A stretch of 37,985 nucleotides of DNA, taken from CAZJDM01 sp964544765 (lineage in GTDB: Bacteria; Bdellovibrionota_B; Oligoflexia; CAYFLR01). Under the pieces are notes generated by a model. The model ran no database searches. It worked only from the letters and a program-made list of their open reading frames with translations, and was not told the origin of the DNA. Location: contig CAZJDM010000024.1 of NCBI GenBank assembly GCA_964544765.1, positions 1 to 37,985 of the forward strand. Direction: 5' to 3'. How positions within the stretch are numbered: the first letter of the stretch is position 1; the number at the start of each line of letters is the position of its first letter. This document shows positions 23,947 to 32,639 of the stretch, in pieces. The translations under genes and the position numbers were made by a program.

Positions 23947-24791
23947 GATCCCTCCTTATTACCGTTAAGAATTTTATCTATTGTCTTCCCTAACACATTC
24001 GTTTTTTCAGTTGCTGTAACAACTGCGCTAATTAACATGGAACGTAAACCATGTTTTTCTAATTCATGAATGGCTGAAATAGTTGACCCCCCAGGAGTAG
24101 TTACTTGATCCTTTAAAATAGCCGGATGCAATTTTGACTGTTTCAAATGTTCAGCGGCACCTAAAACTGTTTGTGTAGCTAGTTTCAAAGACAAGTCTCT
24201 GGGTAATCCAACCTTAACTCCTCCATCTGCCAGTGACTCAATAACCATATAAATATACGCCGGACCACTTCCACTTAAACCTGTTACAGCATTAAGTGTA
24301 TCCTCTGAAGATACATAGACCTCACCTATCTGACGAAACACTAATTGAGCCAACTCGGCTAACTCCTCATCATGATTATCAGAAAAAGCTACAACCGAGG
24401 TACTACATAAAACGCTAGCAGCAATATTAGGCATAGCTCTGGCTACCCTAACTCCATTTCCTAAATTATATTTTAAAGTAGATATACTAACACCAGCTAA
24501 TACACTAATAACAATAGAAGATTTTGGAATATTATTCTTTAATTGGGGAGATATTTTCAGAAGTTCTTGTGGTTTAATAGCTAATATTATGATTTTGGAC
24601 TTAGCAATTTCACTAGAAATATTAGTACTGCGGGTCACACCAGTTAAGGAAGTAAAGGACTCTAACCTATCATGATTGGGATCTATTACTATCATCTTAT
24701 CCTTAACAAACTTATCAGAACTCCACAAACCTTTTAAAAGAGCTCCTCCCATATTACCAGCACCGATTATAGTTACCGTCCCATTAACCAT
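23943..24791 (-). CDS. proC: Pyrroline-5-carboxylate reductase
   Basis: ProC reduces 1-pyrroline-5-carboxylate to proline with NAD(P)H, the last step of proline synthesis. The 282-residue protein opens with the dinucleotide-binding GAGNMGGALLKGL (11-23). It contains the family blocks IILAIKPQELL, VARAMPNIAASV, VTGLSGSGPAYIYMVIESLADGGVKVGL and DQVTTPGGSTISAIHELEKHG. Length is standard. AGGGA lies 7 nt before ATG 24791. It follows gcvH by 21 bp. Confidence 0.97.
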   Translation of the reverse strand: MVNGTVTIIGAGNMGGALLKGLWSSDKFVKDKMIVIDPNHDRLESFTSLTGVTRSTNISSEIAKSKIIILAIKPQELLKISPQLKNNIPKSSIVISVLAGVSISTLKYNLGNGVRVARAMPNIAASVLCSTSVVAFSDNHDEELAELAQLVFRQIGEVYVSSEDTLNAVTGLSGSGPAYIYMVIESLADGGVKVGLPRDLSLKLATQTVLGAAEHLKQSKLHPAILKDQVTTPGGSTISAIHELEKHGLRSMLISAVVTATEKTNVLGKTIDKILNGNKEGS

Positions 24792-24812
24792 ATAAAATCC
24801 CTTAAGAATTCC

Positions 24813-25202
24813 TTAAAAATCCTTTATAAAATCCTCATAAGCATCAGAATCTATTAATGAAGAACCATCCTCATCTAAATCACTGGGTTTAATTTTCACC
24901 AACCATCCTTCTTTATAAGGATCCTTTTCCACTATTTCTGGAGAAGATAATATCGAATCGTTTACTTCAACAATTTCACCTCCAATTGGAATGAAAATAT
25001 CAGATACCGCTTTGGTTGATTCTATTGTTCCAATAACAGAGCCATTATCAAACTCTTCACCAACCTCAGGTAATTCCAGAAATACAATATCTCCTAATTG
25101 TTCAACAGCAAATTCTGTTATACCAATAGAAGCTGTTCCATCTTTATCTACCAATACCCACTCATGCTCTTTTGAATACATTAAATGTCCTGGAAAGTCC
25201 AT
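24813..25202 (-). CDS. gcvH: Glycine cleavage system H protein
   Basis: The H protein carries the aminomethyl group on lipoyl-lysine between the P, T and L proteins of the glycine cleavage system. The 129-residue product has the full signature: YSKEHEWVLVDKDGTASIGI, LGDIVFLELPEVG, and the lipoylation motif GTIESTKAVSDIF with Lys64 as attachment site. NDSILSSPEIVEKDPYKEGW follows. GGAGGA precedes the ATG. It lies 30 bp after gcvT. Confidence 0.97.
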   Translation of the reverse strand: MDFPGHLMYSKEHEWVLVDKDGTASIGITEFAVEQLGDIVFLELPEVGEEFDNGSVIGTIESTKAVSDIFIPIGGEIVEVNDSILSSPEIVEKDPYKEGWLVKIKPSDLDEDGSSLIDSDAYEDFIKDF

Positions 25203-25232
25203 TATTCCTCCAAATAATAGTTCAAAATCGAT

Positions 25233-26363
25233 CTATTTTTTCTTTTTATATAATGGTTTTTTAACCACCTTGGCTTTTTTGTATGCATCTCTTATTTTGA
25301 CTGATACTATATTATCCATTTTAGCTCTAACTATGTCAATATATCCCATAGCTGTAGCTTTATTTAAACTAGGACTTTTCGTCCCTGAAGTAACTACACC
25401 TATATCATCTTTTGTCTCATTGTCCACTATAGAATACCCTTGTCTAGCTATTCCCGGTTCCATCAATTCCAAAGCAACCAATTTTTTGTGAATCCCTTGT
25501 TCCAGTTGATTTAATAATTCACTTCTACCAATAAAATCCCCTTTATCAACTTTAACCACCCATTTTAAACCAGCCTCTATTGGGGTATAATCCTTAGTTA
25601 ATTCATTACCATACAGAGGAAAACACACCTCAAAACGTAGAGTATCTCTAGCACCCAGACCAATTGGCATAACCCCTAAAGATTCGCCCTGATCTAACAA
25701 ACTGTTCCAAATATCAACACAACCTTTCCGGTCAACATATATTTCGTAACCCAATTCACCCGTATACCCCGTTCTAGAAACCAATGTGGAGTGTCCTAAA
25801 ACGGTCTCTTCCTTAAAATGATAGTACTTTAACTCCCTAACATCGATCAATTTAGACACCAATTCTCTAGAATGTGGACCTTGTATGGCTATTTGACCAT
25901 AAAAATCACTCTTATTTTCAATTAATACTTCCGGCCATTTTGATTTAACATCTCCAGCATATATGTCCGTAATCCACTTAAAATCCTTTTCAATATTAGA
26001 GGCATTTACTACTAATAAATATTCACTAAACCCAGTCCTATAAATCAAAATATCATCAACAATGCCTCCGTTTTCATAACACATCATTGAATATTGAGCT
26101 TGCCCAACATTTAACTGAGCAACATTATTTACTGTTAGATACTGTAAAAAACTCTCAGCATCTTTGCCTGTTATCAAGAATTCTCCCATATGACTAACAT
26201 CAAACAAGCCTACTTTTTCTCTTACTGTTAAATGCTCTTTAACAATACCTTTGTATTGAACCGGTAAAGCCCACCCTTCAAAATCTACTATCCTGGCCCC
26301 TAATTTTTTGTGTTCTTCAAAAAGGCTGGTCTTTTTTAATTCCTTATTTAAATTGTTAATCAT
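25233..26363 (-). CDS. gcvT: Glycine cleavage system T protein (aminomethyltransferase)
   Basis: GcvT releases ammonia from the H-protein intermediate and makes 5,10-methylene-tetrahydrofolate. The 376-residue product contains LFEEHKKLGARIVDFEGWALP at the start, then GLFDVSHMGEF, GGIVDDILIYR, RTGYTGELGYEIYV and GLGARDTLRFE, all diagnostic. ATG 26363 fits family N-termini and has AAAAGGA 8 nt upstream. An in-frame GTG at 26402 also has AAGGA at 6 nt, so a 13-residue longer form is possible. It follows folD directly; FolD oxidises the GcvT product, a clear pathway link. Confidence 0.95.
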   Translation of the reverse strand: MINNLNKELKKTSLFEEHKKLGARIVDFEGWALPVQYKGIVKEHLTVREKVGLFDVSHMGEFLITGKDAESFLQYLTVNNVAQLNVGQAQYSMMCYENGGIVDDILIYRTGFSEYLLVVNASNIEKDFKWITDIYAGDVKSKWPEVLIENKSDFYGQIAIQGPHSRELVSKLIDVRELKYYHFKEETVLGHSTLVSRTGYTGELGYEIYVDRKGCVDIWNSLLDQGESLGVMPIGLGARDTLRFEVCFPLYGNELTKDYTPIEAGLKWVVKVDKGDFIGRSELLNQLEQGIHKKLVALELMEPGIARQGYSIVDNETKDDIGVVTSGTKSPSLNKATAMGYIDIVRAKMDNIVSVKIRDAYKKAKVVKKPLYKKKK

Positions 26364-26404
26364 TGCTACGGTCCTTTTCTCTTTTACACTACCGTCTATC
26401 ACTC

Positions 26405-27238
26405 TCAATCCTTTTGCTCTAAAAAAGCCTCGTAGGTATTTCGCATTAACATTGCTATGGTTAGGGGACCAACGCCTCCAGGCACTGGGGTAATAGCCAA
26501 TACATGGTCTTTTACTTTTTCAAAATCTACATCACCCATTAATTTACCCTCATGCCTATTCATACCAACATCAATAACAACGGCTCTATCATTAAAATAA
26601 CTTTCATCCAGCATCTTGGGCTTACCAACGGCTACTACAACCAGATCTGATGCTAATGTTATACTTCTTAAATCCTTAGTTTTGGAATGACATATAGTCA
26701 CTGTGGCTCCTCGATGCCTCAACAAATTGGCCATAGGAATCCCAACAATTGCTGATCTTCCAATTACCGTGGCATTTACTCCTTCAATTGGCATAATATC
26801 ATAGTGTTCGATCAACTCAATAATACCTCTAGGGGTGCATGCAGGTAAGCATTTTCTTCCCAAAGTCAATTTACCTACATTAACCTCATGAAAACAGTCA
26901 ACATCTTTCTTTATATTTACTTCATTCAAAATACTCTCTGTATCTAAATGTTTAGGCAAAGGTAATTGAACCAATATACCGTTAACTTCATCGTTATTAT
27001 TATAATTATGGATAACTTCCAAAAGATCTGCTCTGGTTATGTCTCCAGGTAATTTAGTTTCAAATGACTGAATTCCTATTCTGGAGCATGCTCTTTTCTT
27101 ACTCCTTACATAAACATGCGACGCTGGATCATCACCAACCAAAATAACAGCCAATCCCGGTTTTTTTGACTCCTTTTGGATTTTCTCCTTTAACTCCTCT
27201 TCTACTCGTAAAGCCAGTTTCTTGCCGTCTAAAATCAT
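26405..27238 (-). CDS. folD: Bifunctional methylene-THF dehydrogenase/cyclohydrolase
   Basis: FolD interconverts 5,10-methylene-THF and 10-formyl-THF in the cytosol. The 277-residue product shows all family motifs: GDDPASHVYVRSKKRACSRIG with Tyr43 and catalytic Lys47, GILVQLPLPKHL, KKDVDCFHEVNVGKL, CTPRGIIELIEHY, GRSAIVGIPMANLL and PGGVGPLTIAMLM. A strong GGGGAGGGG lies just before ATG 27238. It sits between the FAD enzyme gene (15 bp) and gcvT. Confidence 0.97.
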   Translation of the reverse strand: MILDGKKLALRVEEELKEKIQKESKKPGLAVILVGDDPASHVYVRSKKRACSRIGIQSFETKLPGDITRADLLEVIHNYNNNDEVNGILVQLPLPKHLDTESILNEVNIKKDVDCFHEVNVGKLTLGRKCLPACTPRGIIELIEHYDIMPIEGVNATVIGRSAIVGIPMANLLRHRGATVTICHSKTKDLRSITLASDLVVVAVGKPKMLDESYFNDRAVVIDVGMNRHEGKLMGDVDFEKVKDHVLAITPVPGGVGPLTIAMLMRNTYEAFLEQKD

Positions 27239-27253
27239 TATGCCCCTCCCCTG

Positions 27254-28549
27254 TCAATCAATTGATGAGAAAATATTCCTGTTCCACATAAAATTCTCTC
27301 CAATACCTTCACCATATAACGAAAAATTACTAATTCCCTCTACTTGTCCATTACGTAAATAATATTTCATTTCTTTGGATTCATAACTTCTTGAAAAGAA
27401 GCTTGAAAAAGCCATTACCTTCTCTTCATTTAGATCCTTTAGATTATTTACTAAGCCGATTTTAACCAAAGCTTTTCTAACGTTCCTCATCATTTTAGCA
27501 ATTTCATTCTTTTGGTTAGATAAATCCTCATGAAAATAACTATAAAAAGTTAGTAATTTTTTCGATTCTGACTGTTCTTCATAACTTGAACTGTTACTTA
27601 ACAATCTGGTTTCCAATGGCCTTATCTCTAATTGCAAAGATAAATTAGGAAAAACAATATGTTCCGGCAAATCCTCAATCATATCAGTTAAAATAATATT
27701 CAGAACCAAAGCTGCTACAGGAGATGTCTTATCTATCACCCTAATTAAATTCTCTGGACAACTCGCCTTAGGAACAACACCAAAAAGATCGTGCATAGAT
27801 CCGGTGTAACAACACTCTCCGACATCTATTGTTTTATCTCCTATTCGAAGACCATTTATTTTATCCTCTTTAAAAAAGATTTCTTCAATTTGAGAATTAA
27901 GAATTATCTCTCCTCCTGACTGCTTAATGAGTCTGGTAAAAAGCGGTATTAGAGAACTTTTTTCAAGGTCCACCATTAATAGATCTTCTTCGACTAACAA
28001 ATATCTAAGAGCTTTCTCAATCATAGGTAGGGGTAAGTTAAAAAAGTCATATACCGCTAGGAACGTATTAAAAAAATCTCTTAAATCAAGATATTTCTGA
28101 GCATGGGTTCCACCCAATTTCAGGATACGCCTTATATTTCTTATTTTTTCATTTTTTTCAATGCTTGATTTGCACTGAGCCAAAGTATCTCTAATTTTCT
28201 TGGCTTGTAACCAAATCCCTCTTGCATTTAAATCTTCTTTAAATACTGGAAACATGGACGAATAATAATGGTTCCAATAATAAAATGAGGCCGATTTTAT
28301 TGGAAATCCATTGATCTTCTCTTGATTAAATCGATATAATACATTGTTAATACCATTTAAATCATCGGGCTCAAGATATATCTTCCCATAATATGAATGC
28401 TCACCAGTACATTTATATAATGAATTTTTTGCTACCTCATTCCTTGAATCCAAAAGAGTCACTTGATAATCAGGATATTTATGAATTATTTGTAATGCTT
28501 TAGTTAAACCAGCTAAGCCAGCTCCAATAATGAGAAAATCTGATTTCAT
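27254..28549 (-). CDS. FAD-dependent oxidoreductase (phytoene desaturase/amine oxidase-like)
   Basis: The 431-residue protein has an N-terminal Rossmann FAD site FLIIGAGLAGLTKAL (5-19) ending its second strand in VTLLDSR. The block PLFTRLIKQSGGEIILNSQIEEI and GLRIGDKTIDVG is typical of phytoene-desaturase or amine-oxidase-like enzymes. The C-terminal FAD contact, normally a Gly-rich motif, reads FSLYGEGIGENFMWNRN. The substrate is unknown. It heads the folD-gcvT-gcvH-proC group, so an amine- or amino-acid-oxidising role is an attractive inference, not a demonstration. Its ribosome-binding site sits in a small hairpin loop at 28551-28563. Confidence 0.75.
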   Translation of the reverse strand: MKSDFLIIGAGLAGLTKALQIIHKYPDYQVTLLDSRNEVAKNSLYKCTGEHSYYGKIYLEPDDLNGINNVLYRFNQEKINGFPIKSASFYYWNHYYSSMFPVFKEDLNARGIWLQAKKIRDTLAQCKSSIEKNEKIRNIRRILKLGGTHAQKYLDLRDFFNTFLAVYDFFNLPLPMIEKALRYLLVEEDLLMVDLEKSSLIPLFTRLIKQSGGEIILNSQIEEIFFKEDKINGLRIGDKTIDVGECCYTGSMHDLFGVVPKASCPENLIRVIDKTSPVAALVLNIILTDMIEDLPEHIVFPNLSLQLEIRPLETRLLSNSSSYEEQSESKKLLTFYSYFHEDLSNQKNEIAKMMRNVRKALVKIGLVNNLKDLNEEKVMAFSSFFSRSYESKEMKYYLRNGQVEGISNFSLYGEGIGENFMWNRNIFSSID

Positions 28550-28550
28550 G

Positions 28551-28563
28551 GTACATCCTGTAC
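28551..28563 (-). promoter_or_regulatory. Hairpin holding the ribosome-binding site of the FAD enzyme gene
   Basis: In mRNA sense the sequence is GTACA-GGA-TGTAC, a 5-bp stem with GGA in the loop, directly before the ATG at 28549. The only Shine-Dalgarno-like bases lie in the loop or just inside the stem, so folding could affect initiation. Confidence 0.4.
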
Positions 28564-28866
28564 GACAATATTTTGACTACTCGTCAAATAACCGTCTGTT
28601 AAATACTACTACTAGGAAATTCTTGCTTACAAAAAAGCATTTATTATACTTCTAATAATCAAAAAAAAGATCAAAACGATACAGATCAATTTTATGATCA
28701 GGCAATTTAGCATTTTATTCTAAATTGGGCAACAGCTTACATATGTCTCCGTTAGAAAGAGAAAAAAGCCATTTGATTACTAATCTTTTTTCTTACTTTA
28801 ATTCTTTCATCTATTTATAAAAAAGTTTTTGGTTCGCTTTTTGCACTTATTCTTTTCGGAACAAAA

Positions 28867-28872
28867 TATAAT
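28867..28872 (+). promoter_or_regulatory. Likely -10 element for the flagellar operon
   Basis: A perfect TATAAT lies 64 bp before the flgF ATG. No good TTGACA-type -35 is found at 16-18 bp; TTGCAC (28841-28846) is 20 bp away. No sigma28-type TAAA/GCCGATAA pair was seen. Confidence 0.35.
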
Positions 28873-28896
28873 GATGCGATACAAAAGTTCGACTTA

Positions 28897-28934
28897 CACA
28901 AAGAAAGGTGTTTAACACACAGAAGGGCGTTTAA
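28897..28934 (+). repeat. 19-bp tandem duplication duplicating the flgF ribosome-binding site
   Basis: Two adjacent 19-bp units (28897-28915 and 28916-28934) agree at 16 of 19 positions. The first has GAAAGGTGTTTAA and the second GAAGGGCGTTTAA, so each carries a purine-rich Shine-Dalgarno-like run. The second run is the functional site before ATG 28936. Confidence 0.6.
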
Positions 28935-28935
28935 T

Positions 28936-29718
28936 ATGAGTAATGGTATCTTTTCCGCCTTATCAGGGAGCATAACACAAGAAAAAGTTTTGGAAATCAT
29001 CGCCAATAACCTGGCCAATGTAAATACCAATGGATATAAAGAGGACAAAGTCTCCTTTAAAGTAATTGATCCAGATATCGATAAACAAAATCATGCACCT
29101 ATACCTCCAGATAATTACAAAATAGATCCAAATATATTTCCTCTTATTGGTAATGATATTAAATACGTGGGATTCGGTGGGGTTTCCACTGATCATAGTC
29201 AAGGATCCCTAAAAAGAACTTCTGATCCTTTGGACTTTGCAATAGCGGGATCTGGATTCTTACAAGTAGAGACACATGCTGGAACCCGTTACACTCGAGC
29301 TGGAAATTTAACTCTAGGACCTAACGGAATATTACAAACATCTGATGGAGATCCTGTTCAAGGGTACAAAGGAGCCATCCACTTACAGAACCCAGATTTC
29401 GAAGTAAATGAGGAAGGAGAAATTTATCAAAATAAAATACTAATTGATCGAATAAGGGTAGTTAACTTTCAAAACAAAAATTTATTACATAAAGTAGGAG
29501 AAAATAACTTTATTCATAATGGTAGTCCCGATAACCTAACTAATACAGAAAATACTCGAGTACTACAGGGATATATTGAAGGCTCAAATGTTAACGCCTT
29601 ACAAAATTTAACCAACATGATAATGGCTCAACGTTCCTTTGATGCCTATCAAAAAGTAATCAGAACCCATGATGAGAGAATGGGTAAAGCAAATACTTTA
29701 GGAGAGATAAAAGCCTAA
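28936..29718 (+). CDS. flgF: Flagellar basal-body rod protein FlgF
   Basis: FlgF is a proximal rod subunit exported by the flagellar type III system. The 260-residue protein has the N-terminal rod motif IIANNLANVNTNGYKEDKV, the central SGFLQVETHAGTRYTRAGNL and the C-terminal YIEGSNVNALQNLTNMIMAQ. It is told from FlgG by the tandem order and by its start MSNGIFSALSGSITQ. It is followed by flgG after 22 bp. The same two rod genes are called flhO/flhP in some bacteria. Confidence 0.92.
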   Translation: MSNGIFSALSGSITQEKVLEIIANNLANVNTNGYKEDKVSFKVIDPDIDKQNHAPIPPDNYKIDPNIFPLIGNDIKYVGFGGVSTDHSQGSLKRTSDPLDFAIAGSGFLQVETHAGTRYTRAGNLTLGPNGILQTSDGDPVQGYKGAIHLQNPDFEVNEEGEIYQNKILIDRIRVVNFQNKNLLHKVGENNFIHNGSPDNLTNTENTRVLQGYIEGSNVNALQNLTNMIMAQRSFDAYQKVIRTHDERMGKANTLGEIKA

Positions 29719-29740
29719 CATCCTATATTAAGGAGGATTT

Positions 29741-30526
29741 ATGTTAAGATCATTATTAAGCGCAGCTTCTGGCATGGATGCCCAACAAAAATCAATAGAT
29801 GTAGTTGCCAACAACTTAGCAAACATAAACACCAATGGATTTAAAAGAAGTCGAGCTAACTTTCAGGATCTACTTTACCAAACCTTAAAAGCTCCCGGCT
29901 TAAATTCAACCAGCGGTAATGTAATTCCTAGTGGAGTGGAAATAGGACATGGTACTAAGCTTATATCAACCGAAAAGATGTTTACCAAAGGCCCCCTTAA
30001 ACCAACCGGAAATGTGACCGACCTGGCTATTGAAGGAAGGGGATTTTTCCGTATTCAAGCCCCTAATGGAAACATCTCGTACACTAGAGATGGATCTTTT
30101 AAAGTAGATAATCAAGGAAGGCTCGTCACAGCGGATGGATTCCCTATGGATCCTCCTGTCAGTATCCCCCCCAACGCATATAATCTACACGTAGGCATAG
30201 ATGGAACCGTTACTGCGAATCTACCGGATCAAGAAGAGCCAATTCCCTTAGGTCAAATTCAACTGGCCATGTTTGTTAATCCAGCAGGTTTAAAGAGTGA
30301 AGGAAGAAATTTATTTGCGTCAACAATATCCTCCGGAGATGCGATTGTATCTAGCCCAACTGAAAATGGTTTTGGTGCACTAAAACAAAGATCATTGGAA
30401 GGATCCAATGTCAATGTTGTAGAAGAAATGGTTAATATGATCGTTAATCAACGTGCCTATGAACTAAACTCAAAAGTTATTCAAACCAGTGACCAAATGT
30501 TGCAAACCTCTAATCAACTGAGATAA
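29741..30526 (+). CDS. flgG: Flagellar distal rod protein FlgG
   Basis: FlgG forms the distal rod. The 261-residue protein matches canonical length and motifs: MLRSLLSAASGMDAQQKSID, VANNLANINTNGFKRSRANF, the block TDLAIEGRGFFRI, YTRDGSFKVDNQGRLVTADG, and the C-terminal LEGSNVNVVEEMVNMIVNQR. A strong AAGGAGG precedes ATG 29741. flgA begins 1 bp after its stop, so the genes are translated together. Confidence 0.97.
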   Translation: MLRSLLSAASGMDAQQKSIDVVANNLANINTNGFKRSRANFQDLLYQTLKAPGLNSTSGNVIPSGVEIGHGTKLISTEKMFTKGPLKPTGNVTDLAIEGRGFFRIQAPNGNISYTRDGSFKVDNQGRLVTADGFPMDPPVSIPPNAYNLHVGIDGTVTANLPDQEEPIPLGQIQLAMFVNPAGLKSEGRNLFASTISSGDAIVSSPTENGFGALKQRSLEGSNVNVVEEMVNMIVNQRAYELNSKVIQTSDQMLQTSNQLR

Positions 30527-30527
30527 T

Positions 30528-31550
30528 ATGAATCCACTCTTATTTAAAAGGGCAGTTTTTTTTATTCTGACAGGTCTTTTTTTTGTTTCTTATTCTAAAG
30601 ATATTACTGCCTTGTCCTTGCCAAAAAAAACAGATCCAACTACCCGGATTGTATTAGTATTTAAACCTTATATCTCTACCAATGCCCCTAATATTTTCTT
30701 AAATAGCCTTATCCAAAAAAATGCGATCTTATCGCAATACCCGGAAGCAATCAAATCTCTTAAATCAATTAAAGTTGCCTCATCACCTCAACCAGGAAAA
30801 AAGAAAACCGTTCCCATTGTAACTATCAAAAACTACTTAAAAAAAGCTAAATTTCCCTCAAACATCCCCGTGTTGTTAAAGTTCCCCAAGACAGTTGTTA
30901 TTCAAAGAACCTCGCAAAAAGTTAGTAAAGAAGTCATAAAAAATCTATTATCTAAACAATTGAAACTTCTGTCCCCTCGAAATAATGCTATTCCCAAAAT
31001 AAAATGGATTTCTTATTACGAGAACAAGAATTTTCCGAGTGGAAAACTAGTTTTAACAATTGAAAAAAAATTTCAATCCAGATTATTAGGTTTAGTAAAT
31101 TTTCCTGTTAATGTATCCATCGATGGACATGACTATGACAAAATCTGGATACGTGGAGAAACAGCGCTTTTGATCCCTTGTATAGTGGCAAATAGAATTA
31201 TCAGCCGAGGTAGTATTGTTAAAAATGAATATTTAAATACTAAATATATTGAAATAAAAAATCTATCCAATACACCCCTACAAAATAATAAAAAAGTAGT
31301 GGGAAAACGTTTAAAAAAAACAATCCTAGCCGACCATCCATTTTTTGAAACCATGCTGGAAGCAATACCCATTATGAAAAGGGGACAACGAGTTACAATT
31401 TCGGTTAAAGGGAAAGGAATATTAATTACCACCTCCGGAGTTACATTGGAAGATGGTTGGTATGGAAAATGGATCAATGTGAAAAATAATCATAATAAAA
31501 AACTTCGAGCAAAGGTAATAAGCTCCAAACAAGTTGAAATTCTGCTATAA
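30528..31550 (+). CDS. flgA: Flagellar P-ring assembly chaperone FlgA
   Basis: FlgA is a periplasmic chaperone for P-ring assembly. The 340-residue product has an N-terminal hydrophobic signal (about 8-22). The C-terminal SAF-like region has LLIPCIVANRIISRGSIVKNEY, VVGKRLKKTILADHPFFETML, and then IPIMKRGQRVTISVKGKGI, the classic FlgA ending. It is longer than the usual 220-240 residues because of an N-terminal extension with strands typical of the FlgA N-domain. It follows flgG almost without gap. Confidence 0.88.
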   Translation: MNPLLFKRAVFFILTGLFFVSYSKDITALSLPKKTDPTTRIVLVFKPYISTNAPNIFLNSLIQKNAILSQYPEAIKSLKSIKVASSPQPGKKKTVPIVTIKNYLKKAKFPSNIPVLLKFPKTVVIQRTSQKVSKEVIKNLLSKQLKLLSPRNNAIPKIKWISYYENKNFPSGKLVLTIEKKFQSRLLGLVNFPVNVSIDGHDYDKIWIRGETALLIPCIVANRIISRGSIVKNEYLNTKYIEIKNLSNTPLQNNKKVVGKRLKKTILADHPFFETMLEAIPIMKRGQRVTISVKGKGILITTSGVTLEDGWYGKWINVKNNHNKKLRAKVISSKQVEILL

Positions 31551-31557
31551 TATTCTT

Positions 31558-32628
31558 ATGGGCATAAAAATAAATATTTTTATTATACTTAAAGTAAAAA
31601 GTATGACAAATTCTTTGCTAATCATCACTTCAATTATCTTTGGTCTAATGAACTGTGCCACACCACGAACAAAAGACTCAATATTTAATACTGACAATCA
31701 AAACATATTGGCAAAATCAACCCAAACTAATCAAAAAAATAGACCATACCTAGCAAAACATAGAGTTAAAATAAAAAAAAATACTAAACAAAATCAATAT
31801 GGATCATTATGGAGATCAGATGATAAACGAAATTGGTTTTTCCAAAATCCTGGACGTGTTCAACATGGAAAAACTATTCTGGTAAAATTACCCGCACCAT
31901 TAAAAAACTCGGCAAAACAAGAAGAGATAGACTCTAAAAATATAGCTCTTAATAAAAAGAATACAAATTATAAAAAACCTAACAACAAAAAGGAAGAGTA
32001 CGATTCCTTTCTTGAACAACTGACCAAATACGAAAAAGCATTTAAAGATTTATCAATAAAAGGAAACAACACGGCTTCTCTATCCAAGACTTTTAGAGCA
32101 AAGGTAATCGAAGTGACTTCACAAGGAAAAGTTAAATTACAATTTCGAAGATATTCCAAAACGACCCACGAGGAAAATTATCTCTTATTAAAAGCTGCAA
32201 CCAATCTTAATGCAATTAACGAAAAAAATATTGTATCAGTAGATGATCTATATGATGTCTCAATCTATCAAAACACCAATGGTGAAATTAAAAACAGTTC
32301 TTCTATTGGTTGGACCGATGAGTATACCCAAACTATTCATAGTTTCTTTGGAGCGTTAACCGGGAAAGAACAAAGAATAAGAGAACAACGTAAACTTATC
32401 AAACATTCACGAAAAAAGATTCTACAAAAACTCAAACATCTTAGATTGAACTATAAGAAATTAACTGAAAAACAAAGAAAAATAGAAGAATTGGAAAGAC
32501 GCCTTAAGGATCAACAAAAGGCTGAAAAAGAAGATTCTGTTTCTAATACCCAAGACAAAGAAAAAGAAACCAAAAAAGAGAAAATAAACCTAACAGAACA
32601 AATTGAAAAAAAACGATTACCTAAATAA
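31558..32628 (+). CDS. flgH: Divergent FlgH-like L-ring lipoprotein with coiled-coil tail
   Basis: FlgH forms the outer-membrane L ring. The 356-residue product has a signal peptide ending FGLMNC, a relaxed lipobox. The block QYGSLWRSDDKRNWFFQNPG then HGKTILVKLP resembles the FlgH pattern GSLW...D.RA...GD. FRAKVIEVTSQGKVKLQFRR then NIVSVDDLYDVSIYQ resembles the FlgH VLPNG and iAdA region. The last 90 residues are a Lys/Glu-rich coiled coil not found in typical FlgH. The start is unsure: ATG 31558 adds basic residues, while ATG 31603 gives a standard-length lipoprotein signal. Neither has a good ribosome-binding site. The position after flgA supports the call. No flgI follows. Confidence 0.6.
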   Translation: MGIKINIFIILKVKSMTNSLLIITSIIFGLMNCATPRTKDSIFNTDNQNILAKSTQTNQKNRPYLAKHRVKIKKNTKQNQYGSLWRSDDKRNWFFQNPGRVQHGKTILVKLPAPLKNSAKQEEIDSKNIALNKKNTNYKKPNNKKEEYDSFLEQLTKYEKAFKDLSIKGNNTASLSKTFRAKVIEVTSQGKVKLQFRRYSKTTHEENYLLLKAATNLNAINEKNIVSVDDLYDVSIYQNTNGEIKNSSSIGWTDEYTQTIHSFFGALTGKEQRIREQRKLIKHSRKKILQKLKHLRLNYKKLTEKQRKIEELERRLKDQQKAEKEDSVSNTQDKEKETKKEKINLTEQIEKKRLPK

Positions 32629-32639
32629 ATGGGGTCATT

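Larger units (their letters stand above)
28550..28935. other. Divergent intergenic region between the one-carbon operon and flgF
   Basis: No gene is seen. Minus side: TATAAT at 28643-28648 with no convincing -35, a 6-bp hairpin TTTGAC/GTCAAA (28572-28588), and the small hairpin at 28551-28563. Plus side: TATAAT at 28867-28872 with a poor -35, and a 19-bp duplication before flgF. I looked for a glycine riboswitch and saw no matching conserved core. Confidence 0.6.

Noticed and set aside
28550..28700. Glycine riboswitch upstream of the gcv operon
   Set aside because: No conserved paired-aptamer core could be recognised in the minus-strand leader.
28761..28792. Hairpin GAAAAAAG/CTTTTTTC as a terminator
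   Set aside because: The stem is almost all A/T with a 16-nt loop and lies in a divergent, not a terminating, position.
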